In this document: positions 1-11,035 of the stretch, one piece after another | How positions within the stretch are numbered: position 1 is the first letter of the stretch | How the letters are laid out: each line of letters begins with the position of its first letter | Assembly: GCA_964020975.1 (NCBI GenBank) | Contig: OZ026620.1 | Coordinates: forward strand, 79,802,579 to 79,866,578 | From: Hermodice carunculata | Lineage: Eukaryota; Annelida; Polychaeta; Eunicida; Amphinomidae | Direction: 5' to 3' | Length of the DNA stretch: 64,000 bases | Made by a program: the position numbers and the translations under genes | Notes under the pieces: generated by a model | The model's input: only the letters and a program-made list of their open reading frames with translations | The model's database searches: none | Told to the model about the DNA's origin: nothing

Positions 1-972
1 ATGCTACCCTGTGTTGTACGTGTTAACGGTTTACCATTGAACATTGTAGGTATAGAACTGAAAATGAATTTTAATTTCGCATGAAAACGTCTCAAACATG
101 GTAGCATGAGACCACACGAGATCACAGTGGGCATGACGCAACAAGCTATGTTCATCTTCCTGTCATCTAGCGTACACTGAGAAAATTTCTGTTGCAATAG
201 ACGGTTTGTTGTCTCAAATCGACAAGGCCTTATGCAATTTATGTCAATAAATTTCATTTCATGTTTGAAATGAAGCGATGGTCTTTATACAGATGAATTT
301 ATTCTGAAAATGAATATAGATACGAAACTCTACATCGTGCTTACTGGGTGCATTATATGGGCTGCATGAAAGTGAACGTTACCGCCATTCATCCAATAAC
401 ATACACGCAAACCGAATGTTTTCATGCAGACAATGGCGTCCACAAAACGATATTGGACCAATTATTCAATTAATGCTATGCCACACACTTTTTATGTTTT
501 GACAGCTGAAACACTGCTTACCGTAAACCAGGTAGGTGGCAGGTTTAAGCATCAATTTGAAGTATCCACACTGTGATAACCGTATGTGCAAATTATGAAT
601 GTGTATTAAAGAAATGAGGTATGGCGTGAGGTGTAATTGAGTTTCTAAATGATGGATTATTTTGAAATATATTCACGTGCAAGCGAAGATGTGTGGGAAC
701 CCATTGAACTTGTGTAGATCTACTTGAACATTTTGGCTGTACTCTCCCCCAGTCTGTTTCAGCTTCTATTGCTTGTCAAGAGCAATCTCCTTTTTTCGTT
801 TTGCTCTTCATATTTCTCAAACAGTACCAGTCCTTAACTTGTTTGTTAGTTCCTTGATGTACATTCTGTCTCTTGTTAAACAAATTTCGTTCTCTCCACC
901 TATGCTTCTCTTTTTCTAACAATGCTTCCTTTTGTGTCCTTATTTTTAATTAAAGTGTGTGTCAACACACAC
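1..972. other. No gene recognised
   Basis: AT-rich sequence with only short open frames and no recognisable domain. I see no RNA gene, repeat array or mobile-element terminus here. It ends in a short GT/AC palindrome near 957-974 that precedes the first CTTT tract. Confidence 0.6.
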
Positions 973-974
973 TT

Positions 975-975
975 T

Positions 976-1034
<59 letters not shown>

Positions 1035-1076
1035 CCCTTCCGTCCTTTCTTCCTTCCTTCCTTCCTTCCTTCCTTT
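975..1076 (+). repeat. (CTTT)n/(CCTT)n microsatellite
   Basis: Tandem CTTT units passing into CCTT units. They form the 5' microsatellite of Helentron-like copy A. The long open frames across it (Phe/Leu/Ser-rich on one strand, Lys/Glu/Arg-rich on the other) are products of the repeat, not genes. Confidence 0.9.
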
Positions 1077-1330
1077 ACAGGCAAATTTGTCCGACATTTC
1101 ATTTGAAAAATATTATATGCAGAAACTCCAAACTTGGCACAATTGTACTTCTATCGATAAAGTCTGGTCTTTCTATAATGAGAGGTCATGCTTTTCAAAA
1201 TTATGCAAAGGAGGGCTAATTAAAGTTTTAAATCTTCAATATTTTATATACTATAGTAGGTGTGGTTCTGAGTGTATAGGGGTTCGATCATAGCAAGGTA
1301 AAGGTCATCTCAAATTTCAAGGTCATGTCA

Positions 1331-1835
1331 AGGTCAAAGGTCAATTTTAAGCCAAAATGTCATTTTCGAGATCAAGGTTCACTTCAGGTAGAGGTCATCT
1401 CAAGGTCAAAGGCCACTTTCGATGGTGGCTTTCTTCTTGCCATAACTTGGTCAATTTTTATCCAATTTTGATAATGTTGGGCTCAAATTGTAGCTATTGT
1501 AGCACTGCACATTTTTGAAAATTACATGTGACCTCTGAAGTTGAAAGGTCAAGGTCATGTGGACTTTTGAAAGTTTCATGCAGTTATAACTTGGCCAATC
1601 GCCATCCAATTCTAGTCATGTTGGACTCAAATTGTAGGTATTGCTACACTGGACATTTTGATAAAACATGTAACCTCAAAAAAGGCAAAGTTCAAGGTCA
1701 TTTGTCCATTCGAAAGTTTCAACTTGCCATAACTTGGTCAATTTTACTCCGATTTGGTTCATGTTGGGCTTAATTGTGGGTATTGTAACACTGTGCAATT
1801 TACATGTGACCTGTAAAAGTCAAAGGTCAAGGTCA
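1331..1835 (+). promoter_or_regulatory. Cluster of nuclear-receptor-type AGGTCA half-sites
   Basis: Three close pairs of the hexamer AGGTCA are visible: a DR1 (two half-sites with one base between) at 1331-1343, and two DR0 pairs at 1546-1557 and 1824-1835. Extended half-sites TCAAGGTCA, the ERR/SF-1 type, also occur. DR1 is the known binding form for RXR, HNF4 and COUP-TF receptors. The sites lie inside the repeat element. Whether anything binds them is unknown. Confidence 0.35.
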
Positions 1836-1972
1836 AGTGGACTTTGAAATTTGCACCCGGCCATAAGCTAAATGTAATGTGATGTAGCAAAGGATAAAAG
1901 TTGTAGCATTTAGTATTACAATTTTTGAAGGCACACAGACAGATTTGCTTTCAAGCAAATCTTATTTTTCAG

Positions 1973-2410
<438 letters not shown>

Positions 2411-3185
2411 TTGTTGTTTCAAATCTTCAATGATTCCAAATCGAGTCTCCTTTTCAAATACCGTTACTTTCGCTATTTTGACATATCTGATGGGCGAATT
2501 TACTGCGCAGTATGTGTGTCGTGTTCCTACAGTGGCTTTCCTGCGAAGTGACTAAATAATGGTTACCCCCCGCCTGCAGAGCTGTTGTGTTCCAATTGAG
2601 CCACCCAGTTCAAGGCCAGTTAATCTTGAAAGGAATTACATCGTTAACGCAGGTGACAAAAAAGTCACAAGACATGATTTCGTGTTAAGGCTTGGGTTAT
2701 GTGAGCAGCAGTCGAATGAACCCAGTGCAACTGCACACGTGTTCGCATAGAACAATAGTCTAGTGCCTCTTAAGGGCTGATTTCCTATTAAAGTGCAGAT
2801 TTGAATCTTAAGTGCTAACTTGAGCAATAGCTTGATGGCTAGTTGCACAGGTCTGGCTTAAGCTAGGATTGTGTCAATCCCAACTCAAGCTGGTCTTGAG
2901 CTTTATGTCGGTACGCACATGTCGGGTACTGATTCTAGCCGAGCTTCAAGCTAGACTTACTTCTTGACCTGCATATTGGTTGGTTTAAGTCCAGGTTCAA
3001 CTCTTGTAACATGCATTCTGTAATATAAATTGTGTCAGTTCTCACCTGCTTCTTTGTCTTACATGTTTCTTCGTTATCAAAAAATTATTAGGAATGAATG
3101 GTGAAGTGCGACTATTGTGGAATCTTCTCTCGTTTCAAGTGCGAAACTTACCGACTTTATGCCGGTTCAAAAGGAGAATTTGTAA
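2411..3185. other. No gene; palindromic AAGCTTGAGC-rich patch
   Basis: No coding domain recognised. Between about 2790 and 2960 the words CTCAAGCT, GGCTTAAGCT and CTTGAGC recur in both orientations. A similar patch occurs at 17791-17962. Together they look like remnants of a short inverted-repeat (MITE-like) family. Confidence 0.35.
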
Positions 3186-3831
3186 TCCATCAAAATGCTA
3201 ATTGAAATATCCCGAACTTCTTAACGTAGGTAACAGATATCTATCTGTTTTACATTCTACACTATGCGAGGGCCGCAGCCAATTAAATGAACATCTATTC
3301 CAAATAAGTGTAAAAGAGTCACCAGCATGTTCGTGTAGTGCTGCCACCGAAAGTGTATGGCATTACTTTCTAACTTGCCCTCGATATGTTATTATACGCA
3401 ACAATCTCCATACGTCTGTTAATTCAGTTCATGCATCCTTCTGTTTAAATACAATTTTGTTCAGTGATTGTCATCACAGTCTCGAAGATAATATTTTTAA
3501 ATTTCTCTCTGTGCAAGAGTTTATATAAAAAAGTAAACGTTTTGAAGCTGAATCACTGACATGATACATATGTTGGTAGCTTCTATAAGCCCCTCTGTCT
3601 GTGTGCCGTTCTGGTGGAGTCCATCTTCTCCTTGTTTTGCCCCTGCGTCGACACACCTGGAGTGCTTTTTGCACTTGACATGTGGCGGCACAGCTACTGT
3701 GCGTTACCTCTGTCCTGTGCTTGTGTCTTCTCTTGCAAGAGGGATTCATTTAGGGCTCTGCCCTTCTTCCCAATTGTTTTCTTTTGTGTATAAAATATGT
3801 TTAAACCAAGTGGGACTAAGGGAATCCTATT

Positions 3832-3881
<50 letters not shown>
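3186..3881 (+). mobile_element. Non-LTR retrotransposon 3' end (LINE i)
   Basis: The frame at 3202-3528 encodes the C-terminal end of a jockey-superfamily-type reverse transcriptase protein: GNRYLSVLHSTL, then the cysteine/histidine cluster CSC...HYFLTCPRYVIIRN, typical of the region after the RT domain. It is followed by a 3' untranslated part ending AAAATATGTTTAAACC and then a CAA/ACA repeat (about 3833-3881) acting as the tail. All upstream domains are missing, as expected for 5' truncation. The same tail motif ends LINEs ii and iii, so these belong to one group. Confidence 0.7.
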
Positions 3882-3883
<2 letters not shown>

Positions 3884-3954
3884 AAGTCTCAAAAGACATA
3901 CTGGAAATAACTGTCTTCTTTGTGGAGTATCATGAATTATTTCAAATATTGTTA

Positions 3955-4673
3955 AGTTATCAGACTTCAGCTGATTGGGTAGCGGGTTGAATCATGCAGC
4001 CAGTGGCAAAGTGATGACTGGAGATTTTATGCTGTTGTACACTATAATGACTTTAATGTATGAAGTCCTATTGCTGACAGTGCTGGTAAGACTTATAACT
4101 AAAAAACTCTCCTCCCTTGCCAAATGGGCCCCTTTTTATATCTTCCTAAGGCAAGAGTGCCCTCTGATTGGCTGCAAGGCTTGCGCAACCTTGCGTGACC
4201 TTGGCTCAAGTGAACATGTTGCTGAAGTAGAGTACCCTCCAGTCCTACACAAGCTATCAATGCAACTCAGCTAGGTCCAGCTGGTAAGGTTTTGTTGCCG
4301 CTGGCCTGTTAGCATAACCCCGGTCAGAACTCCTGGCCCCTTGCACTAGCCCTATCAGGTTCCCTCCCAGAAACATGTACTCAGCAGAACACAATCTAAA
4401 CACTGGGCTCCCCAACCTAAGGCAGCAGTGGCTGGAGAGGTTGCGCAGAGTAAAACCCCGTGCTGTTGCCACAGGGGACACAAGGCATTGTCATCCCACA
4501 ACATGATTGGAGGGAGTCACTACAGTCCCTGCACTGCATCTCCCGGTGCTATATTGAGTTACAGTTGTGTGCAGCATGGCCCAAACCAAAATCCAGCCTA
4601 AACCAACATCAACATTCTGTCCTGTGCTGTAGTCGGGGGACCTGTCATCTGTGCTGCGCAAAGTGTGAGCTGC
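3955..4673 (-). repeat. 3' LTR of the Gypsy element
   Basis: Near-identical to 14599-15318. In element orientation it ends ...CTGATAAC; the right copy gives the expected TG/CA-type edge. It contains a TATA-like promoter (TATAAAAAGG, minus strand, 4131-4140) downstream of a CG-poor U3-like part. Similarity to the other copy stops at about 4673, taken here as the inner boundary. Confidence 0.75.
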
Positions 4674-5453
4674 AGAACGGAAGTATTTAGTTGTCTGGCT
4701 GAAGGACTCTGCAAACTGGGCCTCCAGTTTGTCCAGTCTGTTAAGGGTCTCAGTGTGCGTTTTTGCAAACTTATGTCAGATCTGTGGTCTGTCTCAGGGC
4801 AACATTGACAATCTTGTTCTTTAAGACTGTCAAGATGCTGTCTACATTTTTCTTGTGCTGTTCTAGCACCTCAACCCTCTTGACCAGGTTTTTAGTGAGA
4901 GACTATGACCCAGAAGATCAGCCTAGCTTTCTCACCTTTCCACATGCTGTCTTCTCTTTAGTATGGGTCACAGACTTGGACTTGGAAATCCTGACTGGCA
5001 GCTCAGAAAGTGGCGTAGGGGTGTACAGGGCCTCCCCTTGGTCTGTAGCAGTGCTTTGGCCTGCCTTCCTGAATGGTGGTCGGGAGTAAGGTGCCACACA
5101 AGCCTCCCCACTGCTGTAGCCCTGGTCCTGGCTGGTCTGCTCTGGCTGTTTGTTGGCTGTGTTGTCTCCAGTAGGCAGTGCTCCATCCTCGCCTGCAGCA
5201 GACAAGGCTATAAGGCTGAACTGTTCGTCCTGCCCTGGGGGTCTCACTACCTTGCCCACTGCTTTCCCCCCTGCCACTTGCCTGCCAGCTTATGAAGCAT
5301 AAGCATGGCCTCCTCCATGCTTTCAGGTGTTTGGTTTACTTCAATTGATGTCTGGCTTTCAGCAGGTTCTGGATGCTTAGCTGCTTGGTGCCTCAACAGG
5401 CTAGACATACTCTTGTATGTCAGACGACAAATTTCGCTGGTATGTGGATCCAT
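4674..5453 (-). other. Extra reading region between integrase and 3' LTR of the Gypsy element
   Basis: The minus strand holds open frames (within 4918-5277 and 5247-5453) that match no gag or pol domain I know. One part shows a C2H2-like spacing (C-x12-H-x4-H in CRLTYKSMSSLLRHQAAKH). The region nearer the LTR has a heptad-like, charged character (EVLEQHKKNVDSIL). It may be an accessory region of this Gypsy lineage or captured sequence. The stretch from 5454 to 6112 carries no domain I can name; a C-run at about 5829-5838 reads as a purine tract on the minus strand. Confidence 0.35.
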
Positions 5454-6112
5454 GTCACCTCAGTGGAGTCTAAGTTATGAATGGACCTCCACAACAATTA
5501 AGTTCACTTTTACCAAGGATGACGCTGCAGGAAGTGGGGCAATTTGTTTATTAGTTTATGCAATGGCTGCACAAGTTAAACCTGTGAGTACTCAGTCGTA
5601 GGCTGAATGTACTTTGAACACACAGTGACCATCATCCAGCTCTGCACCTTACCAGCACTTCATCACTTGACAGGGCTTAATATTTATAAACAATAATAGT
5701 TCACACCAACAATCAAAGTGCCAGCTAATTTTCATTTAGCATTGCATGACTGCCGTAGGTCCACTGATACCCCAAGGGTCCACAGTCAAGACTGGTGTCA
5801 ATTATAGGGGAAATATAACACCAAACTTGCCCCCCCCCTTAAAATTCCCCATCTGGGCATGCCACCACATAAGACAGCATAGTGATGTCCTCTTCTAATT
5901 AAGATAACATGAAGAAGTCTGTTTGTTTTCTCTTTCTCTGACTTCTGCAGGACGTCTCAGATCCATCATGTTTCACTGCTTGCGAATCCAAATCTGTAAG
6001 CTTATCTGCTTAAGCTGCCATCATATTGGAGTGATCTATGACAGTCCTCTCAGATGGCTTTTCAACATTGCCACTTGCCTGATCATGTGAAACTTTGATT
6101 CCTCTGTTTTTT

Positions 6113-7330
6113 CTAGTTTTCTCCTGAATTTTGGCACCCAATCTTGTATTTGATCAGAAACAAAAGTATGTCATGATGCAAAACTTTTGGCTTTGCGTTT
6201 GGATACATTTGTACTTTGTACAGCACATCACTGTAATTGGTCACAACAATGCATGGCCCTTTCCAGATGTCAGGGTTAAGTTTAGGGCTCTTGCCAATCT
6301 TCCTAGTGGTGTCCCAATAATAAACCAAGTCTCTCACTGAATAACAATTCTCATGTATTCTGCTGTCATAATCTTTCTTCTGCATTTCACTTGTCGTTTT
6401 CAGATGTTCTCTCACATGTGCATACACTTCTTTTATTTTGTCTCTCAAGTCAGTGACATATTCACTCTCTGTGGGGATCTCAGCATTTTGATCAACAGAA
6501 GGGCTGCCAAACATTAGTTCTATTGGCATCATAGTTTCTCTTCCAAACATTAAGTAGTTAGGGCTGTGGCCAGTACTGTCATGCACACAACTTCTATACG
6601 CAGATGAGAGTAGTGGTAGATGCACATCCCAGTCAGCCTGATTGTTATGCACATAAGAAGCTACTATGTTGACCAGGCACTGATTGTGGCGTTCAATAAA
6701 GCCATTGCTAGAGGCATGAAATGGAGCATTTCTAGTCTGATGGATGCCGAGTGACTTGCAAACTTCCTTGAACAGTTTAGACTGGTAGCAGGCACCTTGA
6801 TCTGAATGTAATTCTAGGCACATACCAAAGGTGGACAGGAATTTTACTATTTCACTGGTACAGGCGCTTGCTGTGTCGTCTGGAATAGCCACAGTATTTA
6901 TCAACTTAGTAAACTGGTCTTCAATAAGGAGAATATATCTGTTGTTTCTGTCAATGACAGGAAACGGTCCCAGAATATCTGTTGCAATGCGGTCCATTGG
7001 TGCACCTACTCTATAATCTTTCAGTCTTCCCCTTGGCGTTTTGTGGGGTCCCTTCCTGGCACCACACTTCAAGCAGTTCTTTATCCAATTACGCACACTC
7101 TGTTTCATTTTATACCAGTAAAATCTTTGTTGTAATTTCCTGTGTGTTTTGCGAACCCCCAAGTGCCCAGCAGTCACTGCATCATGCACTGCTTGCAAAA
7201 CAGTTTTCTGTATGGCAGCAGGAACAATAAGCCGCAATCTACTTTCCTTCCCCTTTTCTGACATCCATTTTTTATACAAGACTCTATTGCAGAGCTCAAG
7301 CTGTGTCCTAAGAAGCCACAAGTTTCTCAC
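6113..7330 (-). pseudogene. Gypsy integrase region
   Basis: Encodes a Ty3/Gypsy integrase. It has an H-x-H/C-x2-C zinc-binding start (HDAVTAGHLGVRKTHRKL...CLKCGARKG), then an RNase-H-fold core with the conserved aspartates (DILGPFPV, LHSDQGACY) and the glutamate in FIERHNQCL, then a C-terminal part with the family's LVYYWD and PKLNPDIWKGP segments. It is part of the broken element described for 3955-15318. Confidence 0.85.
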
Positions 7331-7644
7331 AGCTTGGCTGTAGGCTGCAACCTGATCCCTCAGTGGCCATAATGCTGGTGACTTAAACCAGCTTATTACA
7401 GTCTGAAGGTCTGGGTCGGCAGACTGCAGCTTGGCTATCTCTGCTGGGGTATAGCCCTTAATCCAATTACCATACAGGTTGCTCCTGTGTTTAACTCGGA
7501 TCCTAGCTCATCGCCCCTGTCCTGTTGGACTTTCCCATCCAACTCACCACTACTGTCTCCAGTGGTTGTATCAGATAGCCCTTGCCTCTTTTTACCTTGT
7601 CTTCTTCTAAACACTGCATTTACTCTTTGCTTTAGTCTCGTATT

Positions 7645-8903
7645 TCAACACTTGCCAGACACAACACAAGTCCATATTATCAGCACTGCATGCTGTGTTA
7701 CTAGACTCAGTTGCTTTGCTGCATAGCATGTTAGTCCCCAGAGTGTTGTGAACAATATGAGGACTTTTATAAACAGTCTGCTGTGATTGGACCATCCTAC
7801 ACTGTTCTCCGTTAAGTCAGTGCTATGATTGCCTATATACTGCTTCTTTTCCTGAACCACACATGCAGAGAGATACAATGGGGCAATATCTTCACAGTCT
7901 AGGAAATCTGACCACATTTGATGCTTCCTGGTGCAGTATGTGCAGCCCCCACAAGGCAAATCCTGTAACATTGTTTTTCCATCATAACAGTCACAGTTAG
8001 TTGGATCACACAACTGTCTTGACAGGGAGGCTGCATTCTGGTGATGTGACCCACCTCTGTGAATTATTTTAAAGTCATACTGAGAAATCATTTCAAGCCA
8101 CCTTGCCATCTGATTTTGTGGCTCCTTAAATGACATGATCCAGCGAAGTGAGCTGTGATCTGTGCGGATCACAAATGACCTACCAAGCAAATAATGTCTA
8201 AACGTTTGTAGAAAAGTTACCACTGCCAACAGTTCACGCCTTGTGACATAGTGGCCACGTTGAACTTTGTTGAGAGACTTGCTGGCATAAGCAATTGGCC
8301 TCTCTTGTTCACACTGTCTCTCTTCATCCCAAATCAACTGTGAAAGACAGGCACCTACTGCATTGTTCAGGGCATCAGTGTCTAAAATCATTAAGCTTGT
8401 GTCATCTGGCAGTGCCATTGCTTGATCACTCACTAAGATAGATTTTAGAGTGTCAAAAGCTTTAGCACATTCTCCAGTCCAGTTGAAGGCTTGCCCGGCC
8501 TGTAACAAATCATTCAATGGGCTGGCTATGGCTGATAAAATTTTCACAAACTTTCTGAAATATGAACAAAGTCCTAAAAAACTACGCACATCTGTAACAT
8601 TTCTAGGTGTGGGCCACTCTGCTACTGCCTTTATTTTGTCAGGGTCAGTTTGGATTCCTTCTGCAGAAATAACATGGCCAAGGAATTTCACTTCACGCTG
8701 CATAAATTGACACTTCTTGGCTTTGATCTTTAGGCCTGCTTTACCAAGCCAACGTCATCCAGTATTTTGAACAACTCTTGTGCATTAGAAGTGAAGCAGG
8801 CACAGTCATCTAAATATATGCAACATCATCTCCATTTGAGCCCTTGCATGATAATCTCCATGCAACGCTCAAAGGTGGAAGGAGCATTTGTAAGGTCCAT
8901 AGC
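7645..8903 (-). pseudogene. Gypsy reverse transcriptase end and RNase H region
   Basis: The minus-strand reading includes the end of the reverse transcriptase ([32 protein letters not shown]) and the RNase H domain ([56 protein letters not shown]). All of these are hallmark Ty3/Gypsy segments. The reverse transcriptase is cut at 8904-8906 by the inserted DNA transposon, and the other part lies beyond 11343. Confidence 0.85.
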
Positions 8904-8906
8904 CAT

Positions 8907-9214
8907 CACTAGTAACTTGTTTTGGTGTTAGCGGGTGCGTTTCGGCGTTTCAGGGCAGGTTCCGGCGTTACACACCGCGTTTGCCGGCGTCAGACGGCGT
9001 TTGCTGGCGTTTGTAACGCCGGCAAACGCAGACTAACGCTGGCAAACGCCAAAATCCAATTAAGCTTTTGGGGGCTCGGCGTTAGCCAGTGCTGGTTGGC
9101 GTTTGCCGGCGTTAGTCGGCGTTTGCCAGCGTTAGTCGGCGTTTGCCAGCGTTTGACACCCTTTCAACGCTGATAAACTCTGTGAAACGCCGACTAACGC
9201 TGGCTACTGCTGGC
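8907..9214 (+). repeat. Left terminal inverted repeat built of 10-bp units
   Basis: After CACTAGTAACTTG the repeat consists largely of ten-base units of the form RGCGTTWGYC (for example GGCGTTTGCC and AGCGTTAGTC). Runs of units are in direct order, and others are inverted (GGCAAACGCC). It pairs with 11036-11342 over nearly its whole length. Such arrays in CACTA elements are transposase-binding sites; that role here is inference. Confidence 0.8.
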
Positions 9215-9372
9215 AGGGTTGTTACATAATGCATGTGACTTTTGTGCACCGAATATGGCTTCTGACCACCACTCCTATTGGATGGCTAAAATGACCTGAT
9301 GTTTTCAGTGGGTTTAAAAAGGGATGTTCAGCCAAGAAAAAAGCCAGTGGTCTCAGGTGTGTTGAGGCGATC

Positions 9373-10392
9373 ATGCCGCGTCTGAGCCAAGGTCACAGAC
9401 ACCATGCTTTGGGGCTTGCAGAGGGTGGAGTCCCAATCACTCAAATCGCACAAAGAATGGGGTGTACTCGGCGCACCATCCAACGACTAATTGAACGGCA
9501 ACAAGAAACTGGATCCGTAGATGATCGGCCTAGGCCTAGCCGAGAAAGAGTGACAACACCTGGCCAAGACCGTCACATCCGGCTGATGCACCTGCGAGAC
9601 CGTTTCCGTACAGCAGCCCAAACAGCCCGTGAGACTCAAGGGGTGAATCACCGTCCTGTCAGTAGTTCTACTGTGGAGAGGCGACTGAGGAGCAGTGGCC
9701 TAACAGCCAGAAGACCTTACAGGGGTAACCTGCTGACCCAACCCAGAAGAGAAAGACGACTGCAGTGGTGTAAAGCACACTCCAGGTGGACTCGCCAGCA
9801 GTGGAATACCGTCCTTTTTACTGACGAGTCCCGTTTTTGTGTCAGCAGAGCAGATGGCAGAGAACGTGTGTGGCGCCGGACTGGGGAGAGATATGCAGAT
9901 GCCTGTGTCCGTCAGGCAGATCGATGGGGTGGACCCTCTGTCATGGTGTGGGCAGGCATCAGCAACCGCTACCGGACACCCCTAGTGGTCATTCAAGGGA
10001 TCCTCAATGCTAGGCGGTACATTGATGAGGTGCTGGAGCCGCACATGGTCCCATTTATGGAGCAGCATCAAGATCTGGCGATCTTTCAGCAGGACAATGC
10101 ACGTGCACACTCTGCAAGATTAACAATGAACTTTCTCAATGAGAACAACATCAATGTCATGGAATGGCCAGCGTTCTCACCCGATCTGAGCCCTATTGAA
10201 CATTTGTGGGATCAGTTAGGCCAAGGTATTCAACGGAGGACACCTAGGCCTACTACCCGAAACCAGCTGATCCAAGCTCTGCAGGAAGAATGGAATAATG
10301 TTCCCCAACACAGAATTCAAACCCTGGTCAGCAGTATGCGCCGCAGATGTATAGCATGTGTTGATGCTCGAGGTGGCCACATCCCATATTGA
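9373..10392 (+). CDS. Tc1-like (IS630 superfamily) transposase, intact
   Basis: An unbroken 339-residue protein, the normal length for Tc1 transposases. The N-terminal 60 residues form a helix-turn-helix (ITQIAQRMGCTRRTIQRLIE), followed by a basic linker (DRPRPSRERVTTPGQDR) and a second DNA-binding part around residues 90-125. The catalytic RNase-H fold carries D151 (LFTDESRF), D241 (FQQDNARAH) and E276 (SPIEHLWD). There are 34 residues between the last two, which is the DD34E pattern of Tc1. VMVWAGIS and PDLSPIEHLWD are further family marks. The enzyme would cut and paste its element DNA in the nucleus. The start is the first ATG in the frame, in the context CGATCATGCC. No intron is needed. 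The gene lies centrally between the long inverted repeats, so it may act on them. Confidence 0.95.
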   Translation: MPRLSQGHRHHALGLAEGGVPITQIAQRMGCTRRTIQRLIERQQETGSVDDRPRPSRERVTTPGQDRHIRLMHLRDRFRTAAQTARETQGVNHRPVSSSTVERRLRSSGLTARRPYRGNLLTQPRRERRLQWCKAHSRWTRQQWNTVLFTDESRFCVSRADGRERVWRRTGERYADACVRQADRWGGPSVMVWAGISNRYRTPLVVIQGILNARRYIDEVLEPHMVPFMEQHQDLAIFQQDNARAHSARLTMNFLNENNINVMEWPAFSPDLSPIEHLWDQLGQGIQRRTPRPTTRNQLIQALQEEWNNVPQHRIQTLVSSMRRRCIACVDARGGHIPY

Positions 10393-11035
10393 ACAGAAAA
10401 ATTTGTGTGACTTTCAATTAGGGCAGTTAATGACATTTTTTGCCTGTAAGTGACGTTAATGTCGGTAGAGCGTGACATTATTTTTACGCCAGAAAAGTGA
10501 ATGCTTTGTTAAGTTCTAAGCACGTCTAGGTATGAAATGTTTCAAGTATAAACAATAAAATACTTCAAAATTGGCATGTGGATACTTTTCATTGGGGTTC
10601 AGTATAATATATGGGATTTAATAATAAATTCCATGTATTATATTCACAGGGATTCACATCTATGCCAGCACAAAGCTATGCATTGCCGACTTGTGCTGTA
10701 CAAACAATAAAAAATTGCTGTGCTGTGTTTAAATAAAAATTGAAAACAGGGTTGTTTGTTTGTCTTTACTTTGCAACCAAGATTGGGGTGACCAAAATAT
10801 ATATATCAGTGATCATGAGCAAAGTCATTCACTACATATACACCTCAATGGATGAATCATCATCATAATATTAAAGATAATTATGTTGTATTGCCCATGA
10901 GTATAAAAAATAAAAGTATATTAATGATTAGTACAAGATACAAATTTCCAAGGATCCTTCTCATCCCAGTTCAACTGAACTCAAATTTTACATGTATCCC
11001 ATTCAGTTTGCTAGTTGAGAGGACTACAGAGCATT
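10393..11035. other. Non-coding interior of the DNA transposon
   Basis: AT-rich sequence after the transposase stop, with several AATAAA words (for example near 10554, 10708 and 10731) that could serve as polyadenylation signals. I found no second gene and no Tc1-type terminal repeat here. Confidence 0.5.

Larger units (their letters stand above)
973..1972 (+). mobile_element. Helentron/HINE-like non-autonomous element, copy A
   Basis: About 1 kb repeat. It starts in a CTTT/CCTT microsatellite (about 975-1076), followed by GCAAATTTGTCCG at 1081-1093. Near its other end is CAGACAGATTTGC (1937-1949), which is the reverse complement of the first motif with two mismatches, so the element has subterminal inverted repeats. 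A perfect 10-bp stem with a 2-nt loop follows (AGATTTGCTT at 1941-1950, AAGCAAATCT at 1953-1962), and about 10 nt later comes TTTTTCAG. Subterminal inverted repeats, a 3' hairpin and a microsatellite are the layout known for Helentron-associated elements such as DINE-1 and bivalve pearl. No coding capacity is seen. The interior (1300-1850) is dominated by AAGGTCA-type words. Related copies are at 1973-2410, about 56390-57122 and 60370-61046. Assignment to Helitron-like elements is inference from structure. Confidence 0.55.

Noticed and set aside
5247-5453. C2H2-like frame as a host zinc-finger gene
   Set aside because: It lies between the integrase and 3' LTR of the Gypsy element on its coding strand, has one imperfect finger and no splice signals; more likely part of the element.
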